DNA from: Paractinoplanes abujensis
GTDB lineage: Bacteria; Actinomycetota; Actinomycetes; Mycobacteriales; Micromonosporaceae
DNA: 64,000 bases
Reading direction: 5' to 3'
Assembly: GCF_014204895.1 (NCBI RefSeq)
Contig: NZ_JACHMF010000001.1
Location: forward strand, 6,138,001 to 6,202,000
Shown piece after piece: positions 1 to 9,125 of the stretch. Position 1 is the first letter of the stretch. The number at the start of each line of letters is the position of its first letter. Below the pieces are notes generated by a model. That model did no database searches, had not been told where the DNA came from, and worked only from the letters and a program-made list of their open reading frames with translations. The translations under genes and the position numbers were made by a program.

Positions 1-1
1 G

Positions 2-1504
2 CTGGGCAAGCGGATCGGGCAGCTGCTGCTCTCGGGCCTGGCCGTGGTGGTCTCGGCCGGCTGGTACATCGCGATCGTCGAACTGGTGCCGGCCTCGATG
101 CGGCCCTACATCGGCGGCTCGCAGAACAACAGCATCCTCGAACTCACCCTCGGCTACAACGGCCTGGGCCGGCTCAACGGCGACGAGACCGGCAGCGTCG
201 GCGGTGGGGGCGGCGGCTTCGGCGGCGGGGGCATGTGGGGCTCGACCGGCCTGACCCGTATGTTCGACAGTGAGCAAGGCGGTCAGATCTCGTGGCTGCT
301 CCCGGCGGCGCTGATCGTGCTGGTGGCGGGTCTGGTGATCACGGCCCGGCGGGCGCGCACCGACCGGCAGCGGGCCGGGCTGATCCTTTGGGGCGGCTGG
401 CTGCTGATCACCGGGCTGGTCTTCAGCTTCATGCAGGGCATCTTCCACGCGTACTACACGGTGGCGCTGGCCCCGGCGGTCGGCGCGGTGGTCGGCATGG
501 GCGTGGCCCTGCTCTGGGCGCGGCGCCGCACCGTGGTGGCCGCCGTGACGCTCGCGGCGACCGTGGCCATCACGGCCTGGTGGTCCTACCACCTGCTCGG
601 GCTCAGCCCCGACTTCCTGCCCTGGCTGCGCTGGGTCGTGCTGATCGGCGGTCTGACGGGCGCGGTGGCGCTGCTCGGGGCGCTGCGGCTGCCGGCTCGG
701 GTCGCGGCGCTGGCGGCGGGGGTCTCGCTGGCCGCGGTGCTGGCCGGACCGGCGGCGTACGCGGTGCAGACCGCCTCCGAGGCGCACACCGGCTCGATTC
801 CCTCGGCCGGGCCGGCCACCACGGGCGGGTTCGGCGGCGGGCCCGGGCGCGGCGGCTTCCGCGGTGGCGGCGGGCGTAGCAACGGTGGCTTCCCCGGCGG
901 TGGGCAGGGCTTCCCGGGCGGTGGGCAGGGCTTCCCGGGCGGTGGGCAGGGCTTCCCGGGCGGTGGCCAGGGCTTCCCCGGCGGCACCGGCCAGAACGGC
1001 GGCGCCCCGGGCGGCACCTCGCAAGGCGGGCCCCAGGGCGGCACCTCGCCGGGTGGGACGTCTCAGGGCGGCGGCTTCCCCGGCGGCAACGGCGGCGGCG
1101 GGATGCGTGGCGGCGGCATGGGCGGCCTGCTCGACGCGGCCACGGTCAGCGACGAGATGAAGGCTCTGCTCGAGGCGAACGCCGACCAGTACACCTGGGT
1201 CGCGGCCGCGGTCGGCTCCCAGAGCGCGTCGGGCTACCAGCTGGCGACCGGCGACCCGGTGATGGCGGTCGGCGGCTTCAACGGCAGCGACCCGTCCCCC
1301 ACGCTGGCCCAGTTCCAGCAGTACGTGGCCGAGGGCAAGATCCACTACTTCATCGGCGGGGGTGGCTTCGGCGGCCGCAGTTCGGGTGGCAGCAGCGCCA
1401 GCTCGGAGATCGCGTCCTGGATCTCGGAGAACTTCACGGCCCAGACCGTCGGCAACACCACTGTCTACGACCTGAGCCAGTCCGCCGGCGGCACCACCGC
1501 CTGA
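2..1504 (+). CDS. GT39-type membrane glycosyltransferase, C-terminal part (5' end off the window)
   Basis: The reading frame is open from base 2, so the gene starts before the window; about 500 residues are visible. They contain several hydrophobic membrane segments in the first 250 residues, then a low-complexity Gly-rich stretch with GFPGGGQ repeats, then a soluble C-terminal domain (roughly the last 130 residues). This layout is that of actinobacterial ArnT/PMT-like (GT39) transferases, which move sugars from polyprenyl-phosphate carriers on the outer membrane face. The catalytic N-terminal part, with its acidic motif, is not visible, so the family call rests on architecture and on the neighbouring GT2 gene, which could supply the lipid-linked sugar. 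A strong terminator hairpin follows the stop codon. Confidence 0.7.
   Translation: MGKRIGQLLLSGLAVVVSAGWYIAIVELVPASMRPYIGGSQNNSILELTLGYNGLGRLNGDETGSVGGGGGGFGGGGMWGSTGLTRMFDSEQGGQISWLLPAALIVLVAGLVITARRARTDRQRAGLILWGGWLLITGLVFSFMQGIFHAYYTVALAPAVGAVVGMGVALLWARRRTVVAAVTLAATVAITAWWSYHLLGLSPDFLPWLRWVVLIGGLTGAVALLGALRLPARVAALAAGVSLAAVLAGPAAYAVQTASEAHTGSIPSAGPATTGGFGGGPGRGGFRGGGGRSNGGFPGGGQGFPGGGQGFPGGGQGFPGGGQGFPGGTGQNGGAPGGTSQGGPQGGTSPGGTSQGGGFPGGNGGGGMRGGGMGGLLDAATVSDEMKALLEANADQYTWVAAAVGSQSASGYQLATGDPVMAVGGFNGSDPSPTLAQFQQYVAEGKIHYFIGGGGFGGRSSGGSSASSEIASWISENFTAQTVGNTTVYDLSQSAGGTTA
887..991. repeat. 21-bp in-frame tandem repeat encoding GFPGGGQ
   Basis: Five near-identical 21-bp units encode GFPGGGQ-type heptapeptides (the last is degenerate, GFPGGTG). 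The repeat sits in the linker of the GT39-type protein and keeps frame, so copy number could change without breaking the gene. Confidence 0.85.
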
Positions 1505-1521
1505 TCACATCGCTTCCTCTG

Positions 1522-1560
1522 ACGGCCGGTTTCCCGTACGGGGAACCGGCCGTTTGCTTT
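1522..1560 (+). terminator. Intrinsic terminator after the GT39-type gene
   Basis: ACGGCCGGTT (1522-1531) pairs perfectly with AACCGGCCGT (1544-1553); the stem continues through one G-T and three G-C pairs to a 4-nt loop. A T-rich tail (TTTGCTTT) follows. It lies 18 bp after the stop codon. Confidence 0.8.
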
Positions 1561-1635
1561 GCCCTCGGACAGGCTCACAGTGGGCGCACAGGCCGGCCAC
1601 AAAACGCGCTTAGCCACGGCGATCATCGTGGTGTC

Positions 1636-2874
1636 ATGAACACGACGCAGCCCTCGCCCACAGCGGCCGCGACCCGTTTCGACGCCCCGGTGCTCGACGT
1701 GGTCGTCCCGGTCTACAACGAGGAGATCGACCTCGAGCCGTGCGTGCGACGGCTGCACGGCTACCTCGCGGCACACTTCCCGTACCGATTCCGCATCACG
1801 ATCGCCGACAACGCGAGCACCGACTCGACGGCGTCAGTGGCCGGCCGGCTGGCCGGTGAACTGACCGAGGTCGAGTGGGTGCACCTGCCGGAGAAGGGCC
1901 GCGGCCGCGCGCTGAAACACGTGTGGACACATTCCGACGCAGCGGTCATGGCCTACATGGACGTGGACCTGTCGACCGATCTGGGTGCGCTGCTGCCGCT
2001 GGTCGCCCCGCTGATCAGCGGCCACTCCGACCTGGCGATCGGCTCCCGGCTGGCCCGCGGTTCCCGGGTGGTGCGCGGCGCCAAGCGGGAGTTCATCTCG
2101 CGCAGCTACAACCTGATCCTGCGCGGCACCCTGTCCGCCCGTTTCTCCGACGCGCAGTGCGGCTTCAAGGCGATCCGTTCCGACGTCGCCGCACAGCTGC
2201 TGCCGATGGTCGAAGACACCGGCTGGTTCTTCGACACCGAGATGCTGGTGCTGGCCGAACGGGCCGGCCTGCGCATCCACGAAGTGCCGGTCGACTGGAT
2301 CGACGACCCCGACAGCCGGGTCGACATCGTCTCGACAGCGATGGCCGACCTGCGCGGGATCGCCCGCCTGCTACGGGCCTTCGGCGCGGGCCGCCTCCCC
2401 CTGGCCACACTGCGCGAACAACTCGGCCGCAACCCGCTGCCGGTCACCGGGGTGCCGGCCGGCCTGACCGGTCAGCTCATCCGCTTCGCCGCCATCGGGG
2501 CGGCCAGCACACTGGCCTACCTGGCCCTGTACGCCCTGCTGCGCCTGGGCCTGAACCCGCAACCCGCCAACCTGCTGGCCCTGCTGGCCACGGCCATCGC
2601 CAACACGGCAGCCAACCGCCGCCTGACCTTCAACGTACGAGGAACCGACGGCGCGTGGCGGCACCAGGCCCAAGGCCTGCTCGTCTTCGCCGTGGGCCTG
2701 GGCCTGACCAGCGGCGCCCTGGCCCTGCTGGACGCCCTGCACACCGCCCCGGCCAAACCGGTCGAACTGGCCGTCCTGATCGTGGCCAACCTGCTGGCCA
2801 CCGCGGTCCGCTTCCTGATGCTCCGGCTCTGGGTCTTCCGCTCCCGCCGAGCCACGGCCCACGCCACGACGTAG
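1636..2874 (+). CDS. Bifunctional GT2 glycosyltransferase / GtrA-like membrane protein
   Basis: The 412-residue protein has an N-terminal GT-A domain of the dolichyl/polyprenyl-phosphate sugar synthase type: VVVPVYNEE near residue 18, ADNASTDST near 55, and the acidic YMDVDLSTD motif near 105 for nucleotide-sugar/metal binding. After about residue 275 come four hydrophobic segments of the GtrA type (LIRFAAIGAASTLAYLALY and onward, with the NRRLTFNVRG element). Such proteins make polyprenyl-phosphate sugars and help flip them across the membrane. This fits the GT39-type transferase just upstream, which would use the lipid-linked sugar. ATG start; the gene has its own intergenic region after the upstream terminator. 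Confidence 0.88.
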   Translation: MNTTQPSPTAAATRFDAPVLDVVVPVYNEEIDLEPCVRRLHGYLAAHFPYRFRITIADNASTDSTASVAGRLAGELTEVEWVHLPEKGRGRALKHVWTHSDAAVMAYMDVDLSTDLGALLPLVAPLISGHSDLAIGSRLARGSRVVRGAKREFISRSYNLILRGTLSARFSDAQCGFKAIRSDVAAQLLPMVEDTGWFFDTEMLVLAERAGLRIHEVPVDWIDDPDSRVDIVSTAMADLRGIARLLRAFGAGRLPLATLREQLGRNPLPVTGVPAGLTGQLIRFAAIGAASTLAYLALYALLRLGLNPQPANLLALLATAIANTAANRRLTFNVRGTDGAWRHQAQGLLVFAVGLGLTSGALALLDALHTAPAKPVELAVLIVANLLATAVRFLMLRLWVFRSRRATAHATT

Positions 2875-2876
2875 CC

Positions 2877-3245
2877 CCGCGCCACCTTTTGCGACCGCCG
2901 TCCAGTCCGCGAACGCCGCCTCACCTTTGCACCCAACCAACCCGAACACACCCCGCTCGCTCCTCAAGACACTCCTTCTCGCGTCCCTGCAGAGCCTTCT
3001 TCGCGGACCTCCTGAACGACTTTCGGCATATGTCCACATGGGGAGGCGAGACGGCTCGCCCCTGATCCACACAAAGCCGGCCGCCCGCAGCAAACATGTC
3101 GCCGGCCGGCCGAGGGCGCGGCGCGGACGTAACCAGCCAGTCAGTAATAAGCCCGGTCGTGGCTCAACACGGTCGCAGCACGACGTCGGCGCGGTCGTGT
3201 CCGGTCCGGGCGCGGCTTGACGTCGGTGGTGTGGGCGAAGCGGGG
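2877..3245. other. Intergenic region with no recognised feature
   Basis: About 370 bp between the GT2-GtrA gene and the convergent DUF3040 gene. Open frames here have no domain resemblance or start signals I trust. No RNA gene is apparent. Confidence 0.6.
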
Positions 3246-3557
3246 TCAGTGCTCCGGTGGGAGTTGGTCGGGGGTGATGCGACGGGGGCGGCCCGGTGGG
3301 CGGCGGAGCAGGGCCGCGGCGATCACCAAGATGGCGCAGAAGGCGGCGGCCGCGGCGGCGATCCACCAGCCGAGGACGCCGAGGATGACGGCGGCGGTCC
3401 AGATGACCACTGCGGTCAAAATCAGCGACAAAGACGGGCGTTTGGGGCGGGGTGGTTCGAGGCGGCCGCTGGTCATGCGGGCGCAGAATTCTGGGTCATC
3501 ACGCCTCAGCTGACGCTCCAACTGCGCCAGACGTCGGCTGTCTTCCCTGCTCAACAT
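3246..3557 (-). CDS. DUF3040 small membrane protein
   Basis: The 103-residue protein begins MLSREDSRRLAQLERQL, the typical N-terminus of DUF3040 proteins, followed by DPEFCARM and two adjacent hydrophobic segments (about residues 45-62 and 66-83), then a basic and Pro-rich tail. The ATG at 3557 is chosen because GGAGG lies 7 bases upstream and the family starts there; longer open frames upstream lack conservation. DUF3040 proteins are widespread in actinobacteria and their role is unknown. Monocistronic, convergent with the GT2-GtrA gene. Confidence 0.85.
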   Translation of the reverse strand: MLSREDSRRLAQLERQLRRDDPEFCARMTSGRLEPPRPKRPSLSLILTAVVIWTAAVILGVLGWWIAAAAAAFCAILVIAAALLRRPPGRPRRITPDQLPPEH

Positions 3558-3765
3558 GTCGCCACCTCCGGTCGGGTCGCGGCCACGCCCCATCGAACGG
3601 CACGCACTCCGATCAATGCCATTGTTACTCACGTGTTGCCTTTCGGATACCTCCAGAATTCTCCGCGGCCCTCCGGCCGGGACCGGGAGCACTCCGACCA
3701 GCCCGAACGCCCGCAAATCGCTCCCCACGGGTGGGCCGCCGGCCACGGGTGAAGCCCGGCGGTGA

Positions 3766-4860
3766 TCACTCGAAGGCGACCCTGGCCTCGGGCACCTCGC
3801 GAGCCCGCGCGACCTCGAACGACTCCTTCTCCACCTGTTTGCGGCGGGCGGGCGGCACTGTGTCGAACGTCGTCACGGTCAGGTCGACCCGCTTGCCCGA
3901 CATCTTCGCGCGCCACACCCCGGCCACCTCGCCGTCGATCAGGAGGGCGCCCGGGTTGCCCAGGGTTCGCCACACTTCCTTCTGCCGCTCGCGGTCGGGC
4001 ACCAGCACGTCACGGTCGCGGGCCTGCAGCAGGGGATCCATCGGCGGGACGAAGCGGACACCATCGCGGCTCGCGGCCGACTTCAGCTCGTCGATCGCCT
4101 CGACGGGCAGCCACGCCTTGCGACCCTCCACGGTGACCGGTGTCAGCCGATCCCCGGGCCACACGGATTTCATCTCGGCCGTCGAACTGCCCAGATATTT
4201 GCCCACCTCGAGCGGACCGGCCGGACCCAGCAACCGCAGATACGTCAGGATCAGCTCGGCGATTCCCGCATTTCCGGCTGGGATCGGCGGCGCCTCGGGC
4301 AGCGGGCCGAGCATCGCGTCGCGGCCGCGCGACAGCACCTCGACCCCGCCCGCGAGCCCGGAATGCTGCCAGACGTTGCCCGCGATGTGCCGGGCCTGGC
4401 AACTGCGGCAGTCATAGGTCAGGGCCGCGGGCACCCGCTTGCTGACCTCGGTGCTCACTTCGCCGCGCGGCATCGGCTCGTGCACCACCTCGCGGAACGC
4501 CGCCGCGGTGGCCCGGAAGGCCTCGATGCCGAGCTTCCCGCCGTCGGGGATCTGACCACTCTTGATGCGGGCCGACGCGTCGGCGTCACTGATCGGCCAC
4601 AACTGTTTGACCAGCGCCGCCAGGTCGGCCCGGCGATGCAGGTGGGGCGCCCCGCGCGTGGCCCAGACGGTGATCAGCCGAGGGTCGGCGAGGGCGGCGC
4701 CGGTGCGGGCGGCCAGCGCGACCTGGGCCGAGCCGGGCGTGTACTCCTGCACGCCGAGAGCGAGAACGGGCAGGTCGGCGGGCCGGACCGAACCGCGCTC
4801 GGCCAACCCCAGCGCGGCGACTCGATAGGCCATTGCTCGGGCACGGTCGACGTTGACCAC
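3766..4860 (-). CDS. Winged-helix DNA-binding (AlkZ/YcaQ-like) family protein
   Basis: About 364 residues resembling the 'winged helix DNA-binding domain-containing' family (HTH_42/DUF1006), which includes the DNA interstrand-crosslink glycosylases AlkZ and YcaQ. Visible landmarks are the ITVWATRGAPHLH segment near residue 65, the central winged-helix region (ELILTYLRLLGPAGPLEVGKYLG), and a C-terminal half with PPMDPLLQARDR and GEVAGVWR. I prefer the GTG at 4860, preceded by GGGGGT at good spacing; an in-frame ATG at 4911 would overlap the upstream gene. It lies just downstream of a GNAT gene on the same strand and may be co-transcribed. Glycosylase activity is family inference. Confidence 0.72.
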   Translation of the reverse strand: MVNVDRARAMAYRVAALGLAERGSVRPADLPVLALGVQEYTPGSAQVALAARTGAALADPRLITVWATRGAPHLHRRADLAALVKQLWPISDADASARIKSGQIPDGGKLGIEAFRATAAAFREVVHEPMPRGEVSTEVSKRVPAALTYDCRSCQARHIAGNVWQHSGLAGGVEVLSRGRDAMLGPLPEAPPIPAGNAGIAELILTYLRLLGPAGPLEVGKYLGSSTAEMKSVWPGDRLTPVTVEGRKAWLPVEAIDELKSAASRDGVRFVPPMDPLLQARDRDVLVPDRERQKEVWRTLGNPGALLIDGEVAGVWRAKMSGKRVDLTVTTFDTVPPARRKQVEKESFEVARAREVPEARVAFE

Positions 4861-4876
4861 GGCACCCCCAGGAATC

Positions 4877-5485
4877 TCAGGTGCGACGACGGTACCGCCG
4901 GGAGGCGACATTTCTCAGCCGGTCGCGACGGGTGTCGGGCTGCCGTTCCACCAGCTCCCACGTGTCGAGGCGGCTGGAACCGTGCGGGCCTTCCTGCAGG
5001 ATCGGCGGCTCACCGGTGAGCCGGTAACCGCAATGCCGGGCCACAGCCGTGCTGCCGACGTTACCGGGATCGATGCGCAGCAGGAGGCGGCTCAGGTGCA
5101 GACTGCCCTGCGCGTACGAGGAAAGCAGGGACAGGGCGCCCGACGCGAGCCCACGCCGGCGCTCCCCCGCGTCGACCAGATAGCCCAGCTCGGCCTCCTT
5201 CAGCCCGAGGTCGACCCCGAACAGCGTGACCTCACCGAGCGGGCGCGAACCATCGGTGGTGATCGCGAGCTGGATCCGCCGGCCGCCGACGCGATTCTGA
5301 TAACAGCGCTTCAGGTACGCGATGCCGGCCTCGACGTCGAACGGCGACGGCATCGGTGACCAGCGGGCGATCTCGGGCTCGTCGAGCATGCGGACCAGGT
5401 CGTCGAGGTCGTCGGCGCGCCATTCGCGCAGGATGATGCCGTCCCCCGTCAGTGTGAGCGGATAGGGCAGACGGCTGGCGGCCAT
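4877..5485 (-). CDS. GNAT family N-acetyltransferase (RimJ/RimL-like)
   Basis: The 202-residue protein has the acetyltransferase fold of the RimJ/RimL subgroup: an N-terminal LRLREWRADDLDDL-like strand (ILREWRADDLDDLVRM), a central strand with LGEVTLFGVDLGLKEAELGYLV, then the acetyl-CoA loop RRRGLASGALSLLSSYA and the LLLRIDPGNVGSTAVARHCGY segment. Such enzymes acetylate protein N-termini, antibiotics or small amines; the substrate here cannot be told. Stop codon is 17 bp before the GTG of the winged-helix gene, so the two are likely one transcript. Confidence 0.88.
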   Translation of the reverse strand: MAASRLPYPLTLTGDGIILREWRADDLDDLVRMLDEPEIARWSPMPSPFDVEAGIAYLKRCYQNRVGGRRIQLAITTDGSRPLGEVTLFGVDLGLKEAELGYLVDAGERRRGLASGALSLLSSYAQGSLHLSRLLLRIDPGNVGSTAVARHCGYRLTGEPPILQEGPHGSSRLDTWELVERQPDTRRDRLRNVASRRYRRRT

Positions 5486-5570
5486 GATTGAATCCTGCCC
5501 TTAAGGACCGGTTGCGGCCAGTAGCGCAGGATATGAAGCCCATGAGTGATTGGTCATGCCGTCACCGTCG

Positions 5571-5583
5571 GATAGCCGCTATC
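5571..5583. promoter_or_regulatory. Palindrome between divergent GNAT and TetR genes
   Basis: GATAGC-C-GCTATC is a perfect 6-bp inverted repeat with a 1-bp centre in the 202-bp divergent intergenic region. TetR regulators commonly bind such sites next to their own gene. Assignment is inference. Confidence 0.4.
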
Positions 5584-5687
5584 GCTCGCAGCGCGTTCGC
5601 GGGATGATGCACGGATCTTGAGGGCTCCTCTGCCCAATGTGGAGGGTTACCGGGTGCGTTGATCGGTGAAGTCGTAACGTTGACCCC

Positions 5688-6323
5688 GTGGAGGAACAGA
5701 CCACGACGACCCGGCGCGGCGAAACGTACGCCGGCAGATCTCGCGAGCAGCGGTCCAACGAGCGGCGCGCGCGGATCATGGCGTCGGCGGTGCACCTGTT
5801 CGGGACGCGCGACTACGACGACGTCACCGTGGCCGACATCTGCGCCGGTGCAAAAGTGTCCAAACGGTACTTCTACGAGCATTTCGACGATCGTCCGGAC
5901 CTGCTGCTCAAGGTGAACCGCGACCAGAACGAGTGGTTGCTGCGCGGCGTGGCCGCGGCGATCCCCGAGCGGCCGGCCACGCTGGAGGAGTTGTTCCGGC
6001 CGGCTCTGCACACGCTCGTCGACATGCTGAAGAGCAACCCGGAGAGCGCCCGCGTGATCTACGTGAACGCTCCCCGGATGGAGACGCGGCGACGCGGCGT
6101 GCTGCGCGAGGACGCCCAGTTCGTCGCGGCCGTGCTGCGGCGTGCCGGCGGCCGGCCCCAGGACCAGAGCGGCTACGACCGTACGCTCCTGGCCCTGGTG
6201 GCGGGCCTGAGTGAGGTGATCATCGACTGGATCTCGCACGACATGGTCGGCGACCCCGACCGCCTCGCCGACCACCTGACCGGCATCGCCCTGGCCCTCA
6301 CCACCAGAGCAGCCGTCCTGTGA
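5688..6323 (+). CDS. TetR family transcriptional regulator
   Basis: The 211-residue protein carries a TetR DNA-binding domain at residues about 20-70: RARIMASAVHLFGTRDYDDVTVADICAGAKVSKRYFYEHF is a textbook helix-turn-helix, with YFYEHFDDRPDLLL closing it. The rest is a helical ligand/dimer domain with no recognisable ligand class. GTG start at 5688. It is divergent from the GNAT/winged-helix pair and convergent with the reductase at 6454-7692. The best candidate target is its own divergent promoter region. Confidence 0.9.
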   Translation: MEEQTTTTRRGETYAGRSREQRSNERRARIMASAVHLFGTRDYDDVTVADICAGAKVSKRYFYEHFDDRPDLLLKVNRDQNEWLLRGVAAAIPERPATLEELFRPALHTLVDMLKSNPESARVIYVNAPRMETRRRGVLREDAQFVAAVLRRAGGRPQDQSGYDRTLLALVAGLSEVIIDWISHDMVGDPDRLADHLTGIALALTTRAAVL

Positions 6324-6332
6324 AATCGCCCG

Positions 6333-6440
6333 CATCCGGCGGCGCCATCGCCCAGCCGCCTGCTCCCGGCCGCGCCATCTGCCAGCCGGCCACATCCGGC
6401 GGCGCCATCCACCAGCCGGAACATCCCGGCGGCGCGAGCC
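6333..6440. repeat. About 30-bp imperfect tandem repeat between convergent genes
   Basis: Around three and a half copies of a 30-bp unit built on CATCCGGCGGCGCCATC and CAGCCGG. The unit is a multiple of three and is open on the minus strand as a 10-residue repeat. It lies between the TetR stop and the reductase stop and codes for nothing recognisable. Confidence 0.7.
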
Positions 6441-6453
6441 GCGAAACCGGCCG

Positions 6454-7692
6454 TCACAGGCGACGAGCCGTGATCTCCACTCCGGCCGCCCGCAGGCGCG
6501 TCACCAAGGCGTCGCCCAGGCCCGTGGCCGGGGTCAGCACGCCGCCCGGCGAGGCCGGCAACGCGTCGCGATCGTGCACCAGGGCCAGCGCCGACTCGCC
6601 GAGCATGACCGCGGTCGCCGCGTACCCCGGGTCGCCCTTGGCCCGGAAACGGGCCGTGTAGCGGGCGCCGGTCGTCGTCGTGGTGAAGAAGTCCAAGGTG
6701 AAGTGGCCTTCCCGCTGCGCCCGCTCGCTCGGGCCATTGCCCGGTTTGGGCAGCAGGCGGTCCAGCACGAACCGGGTCGGCGGCAGCATCATGCCCGCCA
6801 CCAGGGCGCCGAAGCCGACCTTGACCCCGTTTGCCACGAGCGGTGAAAGGGACGACGCCCCGACGCTGAGCAGCTCGCGATAGCGGAAGCGGCGTCCGTA
6901 GCGCCAGTTGAGCAGGGCGTTGCTGCGCCGGACGACGCGGGTGTTGTACGACGCCATGAAGAACGGCGCGAGCGTGCCGCGCAGCGTCGGATCCACGTCG
7001 GCGCCGCGCACGGTGGCGACGTCGCTCTGCCGGCCCAGGTCGGGCTCGCCGGCCCGGTCGGGGCTGAGCGAGTAGGGGCTCGCGGCCAGCCGGCGCAGGC
7101 CGCGATCGTTCTTGACCGCGTCGAGCTGCTGGCGCATCGAGTCGATCGTGCCGCCACTGACCCCGCCCCGCATGCTGGTCACGACCATCGTGGTGTCGGT
7201 GAGCTCCCCGGCGCCGTCGGCCGCGACCTGCTGCGCGAGGACGTGGACGCCCAGGTCGGAGGGGACCGAGTCGAAACCGCAGGAGTGCACGATCCGGGCG
7301 CCTGTGCGCGCGGCCGTCTCGTGGTTGGCGTCGATGCTCCGCCGGGCGAAGACCACCTCGCCGGTCAGGTCGACGTAGTCCGTGCCGGCTTCGGCGCACG
7401 CCCGGGCCAGCGCCTGGCCGAACTTCAGGTACGGCCCCACTGTCGTCACCACGACCCGGGTCGAGGCGGCGAGGCGGGCCAGTGCCTCGGTGTCGGCGGC
7501 GTCGGCCACGATGATCGGCCAGTCGACGCCCAGCTTGTCGCGGACGGTGGCCACGCGCGGCTCGGAGCGCCCGGCCAGGGCCAGAAGCGTGCCCTCCGGC
7601 GCGTGTTCGGCGAGGTAACGGGCGGTCACCGCGCCGACAAACCCGGAGGCGCCGTAGACGACGATATCGTGATCCCTGGCTCGATCGGTCAT
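6454..7692 (-). CDS. Saccharopine dehydrogenase family / trans-acting enoyl-reductase-like protein
   Basis: The 412-residue protein begins MTDRARDHDIVVYGASGFVGAVTARYL, an NAD(P)-binding Rossmann motif (GASGFVG). It continues with VVVTTVGPYLKFG, DYVDLTGE and IVHSCGFDSVPSDLGV, all characteristic of the family that includes the mycobacterial trans-acting enoyl reductase used in phthiocerol/phenolglycolipid synthesis. A hydrophobic stretch near residue 280 (LVANGVKVGFGALVAGMML) is also typical. ATG at 7692 is chosen because it fits the family start; the extension upstream is not conserved. The real substrate in this organism is unknown and the gene has no lipid-synthesis neighbours. Confidence 0.85.
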   Translation of the reverse strand: MTDRARDHDIVVYGASGFVGAVTARYLAEHAPEGTLLALAGRSEPRVATVRDKLGVDWPIIVADAADTEALARLAASTRVVVTTVGPYLKFGQALARACAEAGTDYVDLTGEVVFARRSIDANHETAARTGARIVHSCGFDSVPSDLGVHVLAQQVAADGAGELTDTTMVVTSMRGGVSGGTIDSMRQQLDAVKNDRGLRRLAASPYSLSPDRAGEPDLGRQSDVATVRGADVDPTLRGTLAPFFMASYNTRVVRRSNALLNWRYGRRFRYRELLSVGASSLSPLVANGVKVGFGALVAGMMLPPTRFVLDRLLPKPGNGPSERAQREGHFTLDFFTTTTTGARYTARFRAKGDPGYAATAVMLGESALALVHDRDALPASPGGVLTPATGLGDALVTRLRAAGVEITARRL

Positions 7693-7814
7693 GGTTCTGG
7701 ATTCTGCATCAGCGCTCCGCCAACCGCTCGTTCGGTTTAGTCTCAAGCCGTTTGTTCCTCTATCGATCCGGCTGGTGAGGGGTCTTTCACGGCCTCAGAG
7801 CCGGCCCTGTCCGC

Positions 7815-8677
<863 letters not shown>

Positions 8678-8692
8678 CAGACGCCGGTCGCC

Positions 8693-9055
8693 TCAGGCCG
8701 GGTTGACGAATTCCGGCTGGTCGAGGACACGCAACCATGTGCCGTCAGGCTGACGACGCACCACCTGGGCCCGGGCGCCGGCACCGTCGCTCGGCGGCGT
8801 CGACGTCAGGGCCAGGTCGCCGCTGATCAGCGTGGGCAACGGCTCCTCGGGCGTGAAGGACGGCATGTGCGGCAGAGCCTCCTCCCACAGCCGCTGGATC
8901 GCGGCCCGGCCGACGGTCTGGCGGCCGGGCGGATAGGCCATCACCGCGTCTTCCTCATAGAGCAGAGCCAGCCCTTCGGCGTCTTTGGCGTTGGCACGCT
9001 CAACGAAGAGGCGGGTCAGGTCTTCGGGACGGTTGGCCTTCTCGCGTTCGGTCAT
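8693..9055 (-). CDS. NTF2-like (DUF4440/SnoaL-type) protein
   Basis: The 120-residue protein has the cone-shaped NTF2-like fold signature: LTRLFVERANAKDAEGLALLYEEDAVMAYPPG followed by GRAAIQRLWEEAL and a strand-rich second half. Members are often small ketosteroid-isomerase-like enzymes or stress proteins; nothing shows which. ATG at 9055 chosen over an upstream GTG/ATG in frame because it starts the conserved region. It is divergent from a LysR regulator gene, which likely controls it. Confidence 0.8.
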   Translation of the reverse strand: MTEREKANRPEDLTRLFVERANAKDAEGLALLYEEDAVMAYPPGRQTVGRAAIQRLWEEALPHMPSFTPEEPLPTLISGDLALTSTPPSDGAGARAQVVRRQPDGTWLRVLDQPEFVNPA

Positions 9056-9095
9056 GCGTCCACCTTGCTCCGGCCGGGTCGACAAGTCCAACGCA

Positions 9096-9113
9096 TAGTT
9101 CTTATGGGAACTA
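9096..9113. promoter_or_regulatory. LysR-type operator in the divergent promoter
   Basis: TAGTTC-TTATGG-GAACTA is a perfect 6-bp inverted repeat with a 6-bp spacer, and contains the T-N11-A core expected for LysR-family binding. It lies 12 bp before the LysR start and between the two divergent starts. Confidence 0.65.
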
Positions 9114-9125
9114 GCATTGGGAGTT

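Noticed and set aside
2371..3366. Minus-strand 331-residue ORF
   Set aside because: Mostly antisense to the GT2-GtrA gene with no recognisable domain.
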